A stretch of DNA of 64,000 nt from NCBI GenBank assembly GCA_025782575.1, contig JALGYY010000035.1:208670-272669 (forward strand), in the 5' to 3' direction. Shown in pieces: positions 51,042 to 61,006 of the stretch. The notes under the pieces were generated by a model. That model searched no databases, was not told the origin of the DNA, and saw only the letters and a list, made by a program, of their open reading frames with translations. The DNA is from a bacterium (GTDB lineage Bacteria > Orphanbacterota > Orphanbacteria > Orphanbacterales > Orphanbacteraceae). Made by a program: the position numbers and the translations under genes. Numbering within the stretch: the stretch's first letter is position 1; every line of letters begins with the position of its first letter.

Positions 51042-52113
51042 TCAATTCCAGTCGGAGCCGGACTGGCTCGACGCCAGCGGGCCGGAAGCCAGTATCATTT
51101 TATCGAGTCGGATCCGACTGGCGAGGAACCTGCGGGATCACCCGTTCTCACACAGGGCGAGCCCCGATCAAAAGGCTGAAATCTACGAGATTGTCCGAGA
51201 GGCGGCCCGGGAGGCACCGTCACTCGTTTCCCCGAATTTCGTCCGAATGGACCGCATTTCCGCCCTGGACCGGCAGATTCTCCTGGAACGCCGCCTGATC
51301 TCACCGGACCTTGCGAAGGGGAGCGGGCCCCGAGGAGTGGCGGTCGGTAAGGGGGAATCCCTGAGCGTTCTGATAATTGAAGAAGATCATATGCGGATCC
51401 AGGGAGTCTTCTCCGGGTTTGAACTCATGGAAGCCTGGAGGACCGTCGATAGGTTGGACGAGGAGCTTTCTCAGAAAATCGACATCGCATTCTCCCCGGA
51501 ATGGGGTTTTCTGACCGCCTGCCCGACGAACACGGGCACCGGACTTCGAGCCTCCGTGCTGATCCATTTGCCGGCGCTTGCGCTGACAAAACAGATCAGC
51601 AAGGTGCTTCGAGGGATTTCGCAGGTAGGCCTCGCCGTACGGGGATTGTTCGGGGAAGGGAGCGAGGCGATGGGGAATTTCTATCAGATTTCGAATCAGA
51701 CCACGCTTGGTCTCAGCGAAACTGAAGTGATCGATAACCTGACGAGAGTAACCAGACAGGTGATCGACCACGAGAAGAGCGCTTCCGATGTGTTACTCAA
51801 AAGCGCTCGGCTCCAGGTGGAAGACAAAGTATACCGTGCGTACGGGATATTGAAACATTGCCGAGTGATCTCCTCCCAGGAGGTGATCAGTCTCGTTTCC
51901 GCTCTCCGGTTCGGGCATTCGCTCGGATTGTGCGATCGGATGAGTGCGCACCAGTTGAACCGGCTCATGCTCTCTACCCTGCCGGGACACGTGCAGCGTG
52001 ACGCGGGGAGCAAGCTGGATCAGGAGGAAAGGGACTACCGGAGGGCTCTGATGGTTCGCAGCCTCCTCCGTTCGGGCGGGTGTGATGACCCGCCTCCGAC
52101 CAGTTCGGCATGA
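51031..52113 (+). CDS. mcsB: Protein arginine kinase McsB
   Basis: A 360-residue phosphagen-kinase-fold enzyme that phosphorylates arginine side chains and marks proteins for ClpC. SSRIRLARNL (25-34), EEDHMRIQ (117-124) and LTACPTNTGTGLRAS (161-175, with C164) form the ATP/guanidino site. GEGSEAMGNFYQISNQ (209-223) is present. Near the end RDYRRA (334-339) fits the RDXXRA phospho-arginine pocket described for B. subtilis McsB. ATG 51031 lies 11 bases inside mcsA and is followed by a standard N-terminus. clpC follows behind its own promoter. Confidence 0.93.
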   Translation: MSLDQFQSEPDWLDASGPEASIILSSRIRLARNLRDHPFSHRASPDQKAEIYEIVREAAREAPSLVSPNFVRMDRISALDRQILLERRLISPDLAKGSGPRGVAVGKGESLSVLIIEEDHMRIQGVFSGFELMEAWRTVDRLDEELSQKIDIAFSPEWGFLTACPTNTGTGLRASVLIHLPALALTKQISKVLRGISQVGLAVRGLFGEGSEAMGNFYQISNQTTLGLSETEVIDNLTRVTRQVIDHEKSASDVLLKSARLQVEDKVYRAYGILKHCRVISSQEVISLVSALRFGHSLGLCDRMSAHQLNRLMLSTLPGHVQRDAGSKLDQEERDYRRALMVRSLLRSGGCDDPPPTSSA

Positions 52114-52115
52114 TC

Positions 52116-52144
52116 TTGTTCCGTTCACGCGGTGTGGGTATATT
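52116..52144 (+). promoter_or_regulatory. Sigma-70-type promoter for clpC
   Basis: TTGTTC at 52116-52121 and TATATT at 52139-52144, 17-base spacer, 38 bases before ATG 52182. No CtsR-type heptad repeats (as in Firmicutes) and no CIRCE element are seen around it. Confidence 0.6.
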
Positions 52145-52181
52145 ATTGAAGGAACAGCACGGTTAGCAGCCGGGGAGATTC

Positions 52182-54683
52182 ATGATGCACGATCGATTCA
52201 CTGAGCGGGTTCGGAAGGTCATGTACCTGGCCCGCGAAGAAGCGGGAAGGCTCCAGCACGACTACATCGGTACGGAACATCTCCTGCTAGGGATTGTGCG
52301 GGAAGGTGAGGGGATTGCGGCGACCGTCCTCCATAATCTGGGGCTCGATCTCGATCAGATCCGCCAGGCGGTGGAGAATATGGTATCCGGTAGCGGCGGA
52401 ACGCTGACGATCGGTGAGATTCCGTTCACACCGCGTGCCAAGCGTGTCCTGGAGCTCGCCGTCGAAGAGGCGAGGCTGCTCGGCCACAATTACGTCGGTA
52501 CCGAACATCTGCTCCTCGGCCTCATCCGTGAGGGTGAAGGTGTCGCCGCGCGCGTGCTGATCGACCTGGGCGCGGATAAGAAGAAGGTCCGCGAGGAAAC
52601 ATTGAAACTGCTCGGCGGCCATCCGGTAGGAAATAATCCTTCCCAACCGCCACAGAAAAGCGAAACACCCGCACTCGATCAATTCGGCAGGGATCTCACC
52701 ACGCTCGCCACCGAAGGGAAACTCGATCCCGTAATCGGCAGGAGCAAAGAAATCGAACGGGTCATTCAGATTCTCTGCCGGCGGAAGAAGAATAATCCCG
52801 CACTGATCGGAGAGCCGGGAGTCGGTAAGACCGCTATCGCCGAAGGACTAGCGGATCGAATCGCGAATAATCGCGTGCCCCATCTTCTGATGAGCAAGCG
52901 CCTCGTCACACTCGATCTCGCGTCGATCGTCGCCGGCACCAAGTACCGCGGCCAGTTCGAAGAACGGCTGAAGGCGGTAATGAACGAAATCCGAGACGCG
53001 GATAATGTGATCATCTTTATTGATGAACTTCACACGATCGTGGGAGCGGGCGGAGCTGAAGGGGCGATCGATGCCTCCAACATGCTGAAACCGGCGCTCG
53101 CCCGCGGCGAACTGCAATGTATCGGCGCGACCACTCTTGATGAGTACCGCAAACACATCGAGAAAGATGGCGCCCTTGAGCGGCGTTTTCAGCCGATCAC
53201 GATCAACCCGCCCTCCCAGGAGGAGACGATCCAGATCATCTACGGTCTGCGGGACAAATATGAGGCCCATCACAGGGCGGAGATCACCGACGAGGCGATC
53301 ATCGCGGCTGTCAAGCTTTCCGACCGGTTCATCAACGACCGTTTTCTTCCTGACAAGGCAATCGACATAATTGACGAGGCGGGTTCGCGCGCGCGGCTCT
53401 CAGTCAGCGAAATACCGAAGGATCTGTCTGACATCGAAATGAAGCTCGGTAGTGTCACTCAGGAGAAAGAAGCCGCCATCTGCGCTCAGGAGTTTGAGAA
53501 AGCGGCCAAACTCCGGGATCAGGAAAAGGAGCTCCGTAATCAGCTTCTGAATTTCCAGAAGGATTGGGACGTCCAGAAAAAAGAAGACCGCGCTGTGGTG
53601 GATGTCGATGACGTGGCTCAGGTGATCTCGGCGATCACGGGGATTCCCGTTCAGAGACTGGAAAAGACTGAATCGCAGAAACTGCTCAATATGGAGGATG
53701 CTCTCAGCGAGAAGATTATCGGCCAGGAGCCGGCGGTTACGGCGATTTCCAAAGCGATTCGACGGAATCGCGCCGGCCTCCAGAACCCGAACCGTCCGAT
53801 CGGTTCATTCATCTTCCTCGGTCCGACCGGCGTCGGGAAAACGGAGCTCGCCCGGGTAATGTCCGAGTTCATGTTTGACGACAGGGATTCGCTCATCCGG
53901 ATCGATATGTCCGAATACATGGAGAAGTTCGCTGTCTCGAGGCTGATCGGTGCACCTCCCGGATACGTGGGATACGAGGAAGGGGGCCAGCTCACGGAGA
54001 AGGTACGTCGGAAACCGTATTCCATTATTCTCCTCGACGAGATCGAGAAGGCCCACCCGGATGTCTTCAATATCCTGCTCCAGGTCCTGGAGGATGGCCA
54101 GTTGACGGACAGCTTCGGCAGGCGCATCAACTTTCGGAACGCGGTGATTATCATGACGTCGAACCTCGGCGCCAAGAAGATCAAGCAGGGTGGCACCCTC
54201 GGCTTCCAGAAAGCCGGGAAGGGAACGTCCGAAGAGCTGATGAGCAACAAGTTCAGCGAAGAACTGAAGAACACGTTTAATCCGGAGTTCCTGAATCGCG
54301 TGGATGAGACAATCATCTTTCGGTCGCTGGACAAAGATGATATGGCTAAGATCGTTAATATTCTGTTTGCCGAGGTCCAGGACAGGCTGAAGGAGCACGA
54401 GTACACATTGACCATGTCGGAGGCTTCAAGGGAATTGATTCTCGACAAGGGCTTCGACCCGGCATACGGCGCCCGTCCTCTGCGGAAGACCATTCGCCAG
54501 CTGATTGAGGACCCGCTCTCCGAGGAGATTCTGGCTGATCGATTCAAGCCGGGCGATTCCATCAAGATCGAGCGAAAGGACGAACGGCTGATCTTCAAGA
54601 AGGGAAAAGCGCCGAAGGCGCCGCCCAAAAAAGTAGCCGCCATCCCCGCGCCCAAGGCTGAGGCCGAGCCCGATGATAGCTAG
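52182..54683 (+). CDS. clpC: AAA+ unfoldase ClpC
   Basis: An 833-residue class I Clp ATPase. The N-domain has two repeats ([18 protein letters not shown], read in parts, and [18 protein letters not shown]), which in ClpC bind phospho-arginine. D1 has GEPGVGKT and the D2 ring [10 protein letters not shown]. Between them is the ClpC-type UVR middle domain (about 430-470; [20 protein letters not shown]), which binds adaptors. An acidic/Pro-Lys tail ends the chain. It unfolds proteins for ClpP, which is not in the window. It follows mcsB with its own promoter, giving an mcsA-mcsB-clpC unit. Confidence 0.94.
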   Translation: MMHDRFTERVRKVMYLAREEAGRLQHDYIGTEHLLLGIVREGEGIAATVLHNLGLDLDQIRQAVENMVSGSGGTLTIGEIPFTPRAKRVLELAVEEARLLGHNYVGTEHLLLGLIREGEGVAARVLIDLGADKKKVREETLKLLGGHPVGNNPSQPPQKSETPALDQFGRDLTTLATEGKLDPVIGRSKEIERVIQILCRRKKNNPALIGEPGVGKTAIAEGLADRIANNRVPHLLMSKRLVTLDLASIVAGTKYRGQFEERLKAVMNEIRDADNVIIFIDELHTIVGAGGAEGAIDASNMLKPALARGELQCIGATTLDEYRKHIEKDGALERRFQPITINPPSQEETIQIIYGLRDKYEAHHRAEITDEAIIAAVKLSDRFINDRFLPDKAIDIIDEAGSRARLSVSEIPKDLSDIEMKLGSVTQEKEAAICAQEFEKAAKLRDQEKELRNQLLNFQKDWDVQKKEDRAVVDVDDVAQVISAITGIPVQRLEKTESQKLLNMEDALSEKIIGQEPAVTAISKAIRRNRAGLQNPNRPIGSFIFLGPTGVGKTELARVMSEFMFDDRDSLIRIDMSEYMEKFAVSRLIGAPPGYVGYEEGGQLTEKVRRKPYSIILLDEIEKAHPDVFNILLQVLEDGQLTDSFGRRINFRNAVIIMTSNLGAKKIKQGGTLGFQKAGKGTSEELMSNKFSEELKNTFNPEFLNRVDETIIFRSLDKDDMAKIVNILFAEVQDRLKEHEYTLTMSEASRELILDKGFDPAYGARPLRKTIRQLIEDPLSEEILADRFKPGDSIKIERKDERLIFKKGKAPKAPPKKVAAIPAPKAEAEPDDS

Positions 54684-54733
54684 CCCGACAGTCGCGGCCC
54701 CATAGACGAGAGGATGCTAGAAAAGCGATCTTG

Positions 54734-57016
54734 ATGAATAGAGCCAATCGTAAACGGCCATTGCCCGTTCCGGGGGGGAGGCGCTTTCTTCCCCCCGTAT
54801 TGTTTGTTCTGCTTATCCTCTTCGCTACCAGTGCCTGGGGCGAGACAGTGCGGAAGATTCGCGTCGAAGGGAGCAGCCGAATCGCGGCCGCTTCCGTCGT
54901 CAAGACTCTCGGGATCGAACAGGGAGATATTCTCTCTGTTGACGCGATCGCGGAAGGGATCAAGAACCTCTACGGCACCAGGCAGTTCGACCGGATCGAT
55001 GTCGAGAAGGAAATCGTCCCCGGGACTGGTGAGATTGATCTCGTCGTCATAATCGTAGAGCGGGCCCTGCTGGGCACCTATGAGATTCTCGGAAACGACA
55101 AGATCAAGGACGATGACATCTTCGAAGAGACGCTCCTCAAGAAAGGCCTCGTCCTATCACGCCGGACACTCTTCCGAGAGTCGAGGCGAATTCACGCTCT
55201 CTACAAGGAAAAAGGCTACAGGAACGCCTCGATCTCCTGGGAACCTGCCGACGACGACAGCGTGGGACGCGCCAATGTCCGCTTTCGTGTCGAAGAGGGC
55301 AAGAAAGTAAAGGTCAAGCGTGTGGTCGTGCTCGGCGCCGGTCAGATTGATGAGGGCCGGGTCCGGAAGGAAATGAAGACCAAGCCGGACTCCTGGATTC
55401 GGAGCGGCGACTTCAAAGAAGAGACGTTCGAAGAGGACAAGGAAAAGATAGAGGCTTTCTACAAGAAGCGCGGGTTTCTGGATGCCCGCATCGAATCAAC
55501 GTCCGTTACCGCAGACGAGAACGGCAAAGACCTTACCGTAACGATCTGGGTCAAGGAAGGTCAGAAGTACTACGCCGGATCGTTCTCGTTCGACGGAAAC
55601 GAAGAGTTCAACGACGAAGTCCTGCAGTCGGCGATTCGTCTCAAGGATGGAGATGTTTTCAATCAGCAGAAATATGAAGAATCGGTAGGGAACCTCTACT
55701 CGATATATTCGGAACGTGGCTTCATTTTCTCCAACATTGTTCCCGAGAGAAGAGTGGTCGACAATCGAATCAACATCGCCTTCCACATAAACGAGGGGAA
55801 CCCCGCGAGAATCAATCGGGTCCAGGTGGCCGGCAATACGCGGACAAAAGAGAGGACGATCCGCCGGGAACTCGTGATCGCGCCGGGGGATTTGTTCAAA
55901 CGGTCCCGCATCATTCGATCCCAGCGGGAGCTTCTCCAGCTCGGCTTTTTCCAGGATATCCGTTTCGACTATTCGCCCGTCCAGGGGACCGACAAGATCG
56001 ATATCACGTTCGACGTCATCGAACGCCAGACCGGCGAGGCGAGTGCCGGCGCCGGTTTCAGTTCCATTAACGGCGCCACGGGATTCGTGAGGCTCGGCCA
56101 GTCCAACCTGTTCGGCGGAGGGGAGCGCCTGAATCTTACATGGGAATTCGGTGACTTCCAGCAGATCGAACTCTCCTACACGGAGCCATGGCTCTTCGAC
56201 ACACCCACAACCGCCGGCTTCGATATCGCCAAAATCCGCCGCAACTGGGATTCGTTTTTCGAGAAACGGCTGGGTGGCGGTGTTCGACTCGGACGGAGGC
56301 TCCCCTGGCTCGACTATTCACGCGCCGATTTTGCCTATCGCCTGGAAGAGAGGGAGATCGAGCCCCGATCGAACGCGAGCCAGGCGGTGATCGATGCCGC
56401 AGGCAAGTCGACTCTTTCGAGTACCAGGTTGACGTTCACACGAAACTCCACCGACAGATTGTTTCATCCCACAAGCGGATCAGTCGCGATACTCGTAGGA
56501 GAGTGGGCGGGAGGCCCCATCGGGGGGACCACCGAATATCAGCAGTATGAGGTCGAGAATCGCTGGTACTACCCGTCATTCTGGAAATTCTTCCTGGGAC
56601 TTCGCGCACGAATGGGTGTAGTTGACGGCCTCGAAAACGCTTCGACGGTGCCGCTCTATAAGCGTTACCGCCTGGGTGGAACGGGCATCTGGGGCCTGCG
56701 CGGATATGACGATCGGAGCATCGTTCCCGAGGGGAATTCATTCGATTTCGGCGGCCGGACCATGCTGGTCCTCTCGGCAGAATACAAGTTCCCCATCGCC
56801 GAAAACCAGATCTGGGGATTGTTCTTCTTCGACGCCGGGAACACCTGGAACAGCTTCCGCGACGTCAGACCGAATGACCTCAATCGGGGCGCCGGCCTCG
56901 GAATCCGGTTCCAGATCCCCATGCTCGGCCAACTCGGCTTTGATTTCGCCTACGGCCTCGACCGTGAGGAGGGAGCGGGCTGGCAACCTCACTTCCAGCT
57001 CGGATCACTCTTCTGA
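54734..57016 (+). CDS. bamA: Outer-membrane protein assembly factor BamA
   Basis: A 760-residue outer-membrane protein. The signal peptide (residues ~17-37, cut after SAWG) is followed by five POTRA repeats (~40-410: KIRVEGSSRI, YEILGNDKI, KRVVVLGAG, YAGSFSFDGNE, INRVQVAGNT) and the Omp85 barrel, with the RGYDDRSI loop motif (VRGF/Y-like) near residue 650 and a C-terminal F. It folds and inserts barrel proteins. ATG 54734 is used; a TTG at 54731 is directly in front. The ribosome site is weak. It starts the outer-membrane block and is 51 bases after clpC. ompH and lpx genes follow. Confidence 0.93.
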   Translation: MNRANRKRPLPVPGGRRFLPPVLFVLLILFATSAWGETVRKIRVEGSSRIAAASVVKTLGIEQGDILSVDAIAEGIKNLYGTRQFDRIDVEKEIVPGTGEIDLVVIIVERALLGTYEILGNDKIKDDDIFEETLLKKGLVLSRRTLFRESRRIHALYKEKGYRNASISWEPADDDSVGRANVRFRVEEGKKVKVKRVVVLGAGQIDEGRVRKEMKTKPDSWIRSGDFKEETFEEDKEKIEAFYKKRGFLDARIESTSVTADENGKDLTVTIWVKEGQKYYAGSFSFDGNEEFNDEVLQSAIRLKDGDVFNQQKYEESVGNLYSIYSERGFIFSNIVPERRVVDNRINIAFHINEGNPARINRVQVAGNTRTKERTIRRELVIAPGDLFKRSRIIRSQRELLQLGFFQDIRFDYSPVQGTDKIDITFDVIERQTGEASAGAGFSSINGATGFVRLGQSNLFGGGERLNLTWEFGDFQQIELSYTEPWLFDTPTTAGFDIAKIRRNWDSFFEKRLGGGVRLGRRLPWLDYSRADFAYRLEEREIEPRSNASQAVIDAAGKSTLSSTRLTFTRNSTDRLFHPTSGSVAILVGEWAGGPIGGTTEYQQYEVENRWYYPSFWKFFLGLRARMGVVDGLENASTVPLYKRYRLGGTGIWGLRGYDDRSIVPEGNSFDFGGRTMLVLSAEYKFPIAENQIWGLFFFDAGNTWNSFRDVRPNDLNRGAGLGIRFQIPMLGQLGFDFAYGLDREEGAGWQPHFQLGSLF

Positions 57017-57119
57017 GCATCCCAAAATTCTCTGCGATTCCTCCCCGGAAGCGCTTGATTCCAGGGCGTCCCCTTGTCAGAATGAATCGATTATCTTGGG
57101 CCACAATTAGGAGATTGAA

Positions 57120-57647
57120 ATGATACGAAAAATAGCGGGAGTCGCAGTATTCGCTCTTCTGACATGGACAGCGGCGGCAACGGCCGCGGACATCAAGATC
57201 GGATTCATCGATTCGGCCCGGATCCTCGCCGGATATCAGGGCCGGGAGGACGCCGAGCGGGAGCTGAGCGTGGAGTACAAGAACTGGGAGACTCAGGCGG
57301 AGGCGCTCAAGATCGGCCTCGACTCCCTGGATAAGGAGCTCCAGCGACAGATCGTGGTTCTCTCCGACACGAAGAAAAGGGAGCGCCAGCAGGAAATCCT
57401 TCAAAAAAAGCAGGAATACGAGACCTTCGTCCAGTCGGTCTTCGGTCCGCAGGGGAAACTGGTGGAGAGGGAGGCGGAGTTCTTTCAGGTGGTCGCCGAA
57501 AAGATCAACGTGATACTCAACCGAATCGCCGAAGAAGATAGCTACGACTTCGTTTTTGACAGTTCAGTCAATGCCATCGTCTATGCCCCGGCCGCCGATG
57601 ATCTCACCGATCGGATTCTGGAGGAGCTGAACCAAGGCACTCAGTAG
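57120..57647 (+). CDS. ompH: OmpH/Skp-family periplasmic chaperone
   Basis: A 175-residue periplasmic protein. Signal peptide (residues ~1-22), then IGFIDSARILAGYQG, the usual OmpH opening, then a long charged coiled-coil arm (~45-120, Glu/Lys/Gln heptads) and a short beta end. Skp-like trimers grip unfolded outer-membrane proteins before BamA. RBS TAGGAG at 57108-57113. It lies between bamA and lpxD, the classic order. A weak TTGATT-N17-CAGAAT pair (57055-57083) may be a local promoter. Confidence 0.85.
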   Translation: MIRKIAGVAVFALLTWTAAATAADIKIGFIDSARILAGYQGREDAERELSVEYKNWETQAEALKIGLDSLDKELQRQIVVLSDTKKRERQQEILQKKQEYETFVQSVFGPQGKLVEREAEFFQVVAEKINVILNRIAEEDSYDFVFDSSVNAIVYAPAADDLTDRILEELNQGTQ

Positions 57648-57728
57648 TCGGCCTGGGTCCCCCCGGAAACTCATCTGGCTAAACCAATAAACAACAATAT
57701 GTTACGGAATAGTTCGCCAAGAAATTGC

Positions 57729-57758
57729 TTGACGCCGGACAGGCTCCGTCAATAGGAT
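57729..57758 (+). promoter_or_regulatory. Sigma-70-type promoter for the lpx operon
   Basis: TTGACG at 57729-57734 and TAGGAT at 57753-57758, 18-base spacer. The same hexamers occur at 5012. The predicted start (about 57765) is only 3-5 bases before ATG 57769, so the transcript is nearly leaderless, and the TAGGATAGG string would serve as both -10 box and ribosome site. Confidence 0.6.
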
Positions 57759-57768
57759 AGGTGCCATT

Positions 57769-58821
57769 ATGAAACTGAGAGAAATTGCAGCCCGGATCGG
57801 CGGCGAGCTTCATGGCGACGGCTCGATCGAGATCACGGGAGTCGCCGGAATACGAGAAGCGGAAGAGGGGGAGATCACGTTCTTCGCCAATACCCGCTAT
57901 GAGGGTTACCTTTGTTCTACACGGGCATCGGCGATCATCCTGGCCGAGAACGGCAAGTCGGATTACGAGGGAAAAACCCTTCTCGTCAATTCAAATCCGT
58001 ATCTGGCATTTCTTAAGACGATCGAAATCTTTCGTAAGCGCGATTACGATGAGCCCCGCGGTGTTCATGAGACCGCCATTATCGGCAACCGCGTAAAAAT
58101 GGGTACTTGTATTACGGTGGGCGCCCACGTGATCATCGAAGATGGCTGCACGATCGGCCGCGGAACTCGCATTCTTCCCGGGTCGTATCTGGGATTCCGT
58201 AGTCGAGTCGGAGAAGATTGCCTCGTCTATCCCAATGTCACGATTCGCGAAGACACGGTCCTGGGCGATCGCGTGATCGTTCACGCCGGCACAGTGATCG
58301 GCTCCGACGGCTTCGGTTTCACCAAGTCGGGCGAGCAGGTGGGTGAGCGAAATTCCAAGATACACCAGATCGGTTATGTCCTTATAGAAGATGATGTGGA
58401 GATCGGATCGAATGTCACGATCGATCGAGCCACCGTGGGGATCACCCACATCAAGAAGGGGACCAAGATCGACAACCTCGTTCAGATCGCCCACAACGTC
58501 GTGATCGGTGAAGATTCATTGATCGTCGCCCAGGTGGGTATTTCGGGAAGCACGGAAGTCGGCCGGAACGTGACCCTTGCCGGTCAGGTGGGCATCGTGG
58601 GCCATATCAAAGTAGGTGACAACGTGGAGGTCGGGGCTCAATCCGGCGTGACAAAGAGCGTGCCGGCCGATACGCGTGTTTCCGGCTACCCCGCACGGGA
58701 ACATCGCATGGCCAAGCGGATTCTGAGCGCCATGAAGCGCCTCCCGGAAATTGTCCGCAAAGTGAGCCGTATCGAAAAACGGCTGGAAATGCTCGAACAG
58801 CACCACGAGCAAGAGGGCTGA
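57769..58821 (+). CDS. lpxD: UDP-3-O-acylglucosamine N-acyltransferase
   Basis: A 350-residue enzyme that adds the second (N-linked) hydroxyacyl chain to the lipid A precursor. The N-terminal uridine-binding domain (~1-100, MKLREIAARIGGEL) is followed by a long left-handed beta-helix of hexapeptides. The catalytic His falls in the IAHNVVIGEDS region, and a C-terminal coil ends the chain. Length is typical (about 340-350). The start fits the family. Next gene after three bases: lpxC-fabZ. All lpx steps from LpxD to LpxB lie in one run here. Confidence 0.94.
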   Translation: MKLREIAARIGGELHGDGSIEITGVAGIREAEEGEITFFANTRYEGYLCSTRASAIILAENGKSDYEGKTLLVNSNPYLAFLKTIEIFRKRDYDEPRGVHETAIIGNRVKMGTCITVGAHVIIEDGCTIGRGTRILPGSYLGFRSRVGEDCLVYPNVTIREDTVLGDRVIVHAGTVIGSDGFGFTKSGEQVGERNSKIHQIGYVLIEDDVEIGSNVTIDRATVGITHIKKGTKIDNLVQIAHNVVIGEDSLIVAQVGISGSTEVGRNVTLAGQVGIVGHIKVGDNVEVGAQSGVTKSVPADTRVSGYPAREHRMAKRILSAMKRLPEIVRKVSRIEKRLEMLEQHHEQEG

Positions 58822-58824
58822 TCC

Positions 58825-60162
58825 ATGGCCATGGCCGTCGCCGATAAGCAACGTACGATCGGGAAAGAAGTCGCCCTCTCCGGAGTGGGGCTCCACACCG
58901 GCAATAACGTCACTGTCCGGTTCAAGCCGGCCCCGCCGAATACTGGTGTGACGTTCCTGAGGGTCGACCGGGAGGGTGGTCCGGTTGAGATCATCGCCGA
59001 CATCAGCAATGCCCCCGATCTGGAAGGGAGTATCCGCCGGACGATTCTGGAAAACGGTTCGACCCGGATCTGCACGATCGAACATGTGCTCGCCTCGCTT
59101 GTGGGGCTCGGAATCGACAATCTCATCATCGAACTCGATTCTGAAGAACCGGCCGAGCCGGACGGGAGCGCGTTGCCTTATGTAAATCTGCTTCTGGAAG
59201 CGGGTACGGTCGAGCAGGACGCCAAGCGTGTCTACCTGAAGATCACCAAGCCGATCTCCTATCAGGAAAACGGAATTGAGCTCATCGCGCTGCCCCATGA
59301 CGGCCTGCGGATCAGCTTCACCCTTCAATATGACAATCCTCTCATCGGCACCCAGTACATGGTAGTGGATATCGATGAGAAGACGTTTGTCGATCAGATC
59401 GCCCCGGCCCGCACGTTCGCACTGGGCGAAGAGGTGGATGCCCTTCGCGAGATGGGGCTGATCAAGGGAGGCAGCTACGCCAATGCCATCGTTATCAATG
59501 ATGACGGAATCAAGAGCGATGACCCGCTCCGATTCGATGACGAGTTCGTGCGCCACAAGATCCTTGATCTCCTTGGTGATCTCTTCCTGGTCGGTATGCC
59601 GATTAGGGGACACATTATCGCCCACCGTTCCGGCCATTCCAGCAACGTCAAACTTGCTCGTCTGCTTCGTGAATACGCCGAGTCGGAGCACGGCCCTACA
59701 CTGAAATTGAGGCACCAAACCACCATGACTTCTGCTATTGACATCAACGCGATCATGAAGATCCTGCCCCACCGCTATCCGCTCCTCCTTGTCGACCGGA
59801 TCATCTCAATCGAAAAAGATCGGGTGGTTGGAATCAAAAACGTAACGATTAACGAGCCGTTCTTCGTGGGGCATTTTCCCGGTCACCCGATCATGCCCGC
59901 GGTGTTGATCGTCGAAGCCATGGCACAGACGGGAGGGATCCTGCTTCTCAGCATGGTAGAGAACGCATCGGAAAAACTCGTCTATTTCATGGGAATCGAC
60001 AAGGCGAAGTTTCGTAAGCCCGTTCTTCCGGGAGATACTCTTCGATTTGAGCTGGAGATTCTCAAGCTGAAGCGAAGAATCTGCAAAATGCGCGGAAAGG
60101 CGTTCGTGGGTGAGGATCTGGTCGCAGAGGCCGATCTCCTTTCCACGATCGTAGACAAGTGA
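58825..60162 (+). CDS. lpxC-fabZ: Fused UDP-3-O-acyl-GlcNAc deacetylase / 3-hydroxyacyl-ACP dehydratase
   Basis: A 445-residue fusion. Residues ~8-300 are LpxC, the committed zinc deacetylase of lipid A synthesis: IEHVLASL (E86, H87), FVRHKILDLLGD (H244, D248) and HRSGHSSN (H271) keep the zinc ligands and base. Residues ~303-445 are FabZ, with LPHRYPLLLVDR, GHFPGHP (H350) and EAMAQTGG (E364), which dehydrates 3-hydroxyacyl-ACP for fatty-acid elongation. The two enzymes compete for the same 3-hydroxyacyl-ACP pool, so fusion can balance them. It is typical of Bacteroidota and close relatives. Start ATG 58825 (a second ATG at 58831). lpxA follows. Confidence 0.94.
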   Translation: MAMAVADKQRTIGKEVALSGVGLHTGNNVTVRFKPAPPNTGVTFLRVDREGGPVEIIADISNAPDLEGSIRRTILENGSTRICTIEHVLASLVGLGIDNLIIELDSEEPAEPDGSALPYVNLLLEAGTVEQDAKRVYLKITKPISYQENGIELIALPHDGLRISFTLQYDNPLIGTQYMVVDIDEKTFVDQIAPARTFALGEEVDALREMGLIKGGSYANAIVINDDGIKSDDPLRFDDEFVRHKILDLLGDLFLVGMPIRGHIIAHRSGHSSNVKLARLLREYAESEHGPTLKLRHQTTMTSAIDINAIMKILPHRYPLLLVDRIISIEKDRVVGIKNVTINEPFFVGHFPGHPIMPAVLIVEAMAQTGGILLLSMVENASEKLVYFMGIDKAKFRKPVLPGDTLRFELEILKLKRRICKMRGKAFVGEDLVAEADLLSTIVDK

Positions 60163-60166
60163 TCTG

Positions 60167-60961
60167 ATGAATCCTGAACCGAAACTAGCCGGCGTTCTCG
60201 TACATCCGACGGCAGTCATCGAGGCGGGTGCCCAGCTCGGCAGAGAAGTCCGGATCGGGCCGCACAGCTGGATTCGCGAAAACGTGATCATTGGCGACGG
60301 GACGACGATCGGAGCGAGTGTAGTACTTGACGGATGGACCACCATCGGTTCGGGCTGCACGATTCTGCATTCATCCTCGGTAGGCGCCCCCCCCCAGGAC
60401 CTGAAATTCCGCGGGGAAAAGAGCTATCTGGAAATCGGTGACCGGAATACCATCCGGGAGTTCGTCACGATCAACAGGGCCACGGTGCCCGGAGGAAAGA
60501 CGGTCATAGGAGACGGCAATCTGCTGATGGCCTACGTGCATGTCGCTCATGAATGCATCATCGGGAGCAATACGATTCTTGCCAATGCCGTCAACATAGC
60601 CGGCCATGTGACGATCGAGGACTACGCCGCTATCGGTGGTGTCACCGCCATCCATCAATTCGTGCGCATCGGTTCGCACTCCTTCGTCGGAGGGGGATCG
60701 CGAATCCCTAAAGATGTGCCGCCCTATTTGCTCGGTGCCGGCAACCCGATGCGCATGACCGGAATCAACACGGTCGGACTCACCCGGCGGGGATTCTCAG
60801 CCGACGCCAGGCGCCAGATCCTCAGGGCGTACAAGATTCTTTACCGGTCCAATAAAAACGTTTCCCAGGCAGTCGCCGCGATTCGTACGGAGTTACCCCT
60901 GATTCCTGAAATCAGCCATCTCATCCGGTTCATCGAGGAATCGGAGAGGGGGATCGTTTAG
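60167..60961 (+). CDS. lpxA: UDP-N-acetylglucosamine acyltransferase
   Basis: A 264-residue trimeric beta-helix enzyme that adds the first hydroxyacyl chain in lipid A synthesis. Hexapeptide turns run through most of the chain. The catalytic His lies in MAYVHVAHECIIG, FVTINRATVPGG is the substrate turn, and the C-terminal NTVGLTRRGFS segment is diagnostic for LpxA against LpxD. Length is normal (about 260). It starts four bases after lpxC-fabZ. A Gfo/Idh gene follows, which may make its sugar substrate the 3-amino form. Confidence 0.94.
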   Translation: MNPEPKLAGVLVHPTAVIEAGAQLGREVRIGPHSWIRENVIIGDGTTIGASVVLDGWTTIGSGCTILHSSSVGAPPQDLKFRGEKSYLEIGDRNTIREFVTINRATVPGGKTVIGDGNLLMAYVHVAHECIIGSNTILANAVNIAGHVTIEDYAAIGGVTAIHQFVRIGSHSFVGGGSRIPKDVPPYLLGAGNPMRMTGINTVGLTRRGFSADARRQILRAYKILYRSNKNVSQAVAAIRTELPLIPEISHLIRFIEESERGIV

Positions 60962-61006
60962 GCGGACACAGGCTATTGGCGAATTCTCCACGGGGAAAGC
61001 ACTGAA

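Noticed and set aside
52114-52181. CtsR or CIRCE heat-shock operator ahead of clpC
   Set aside because: No heptad direct repeat or nine-base inverted repeat of those types is present.
58516-59772. Open reading frame of 418 codons antisense to lpxD and lpxC-fabZ
   Set aside because: Shadow of the strongly conserved lipid A genes; no family features.
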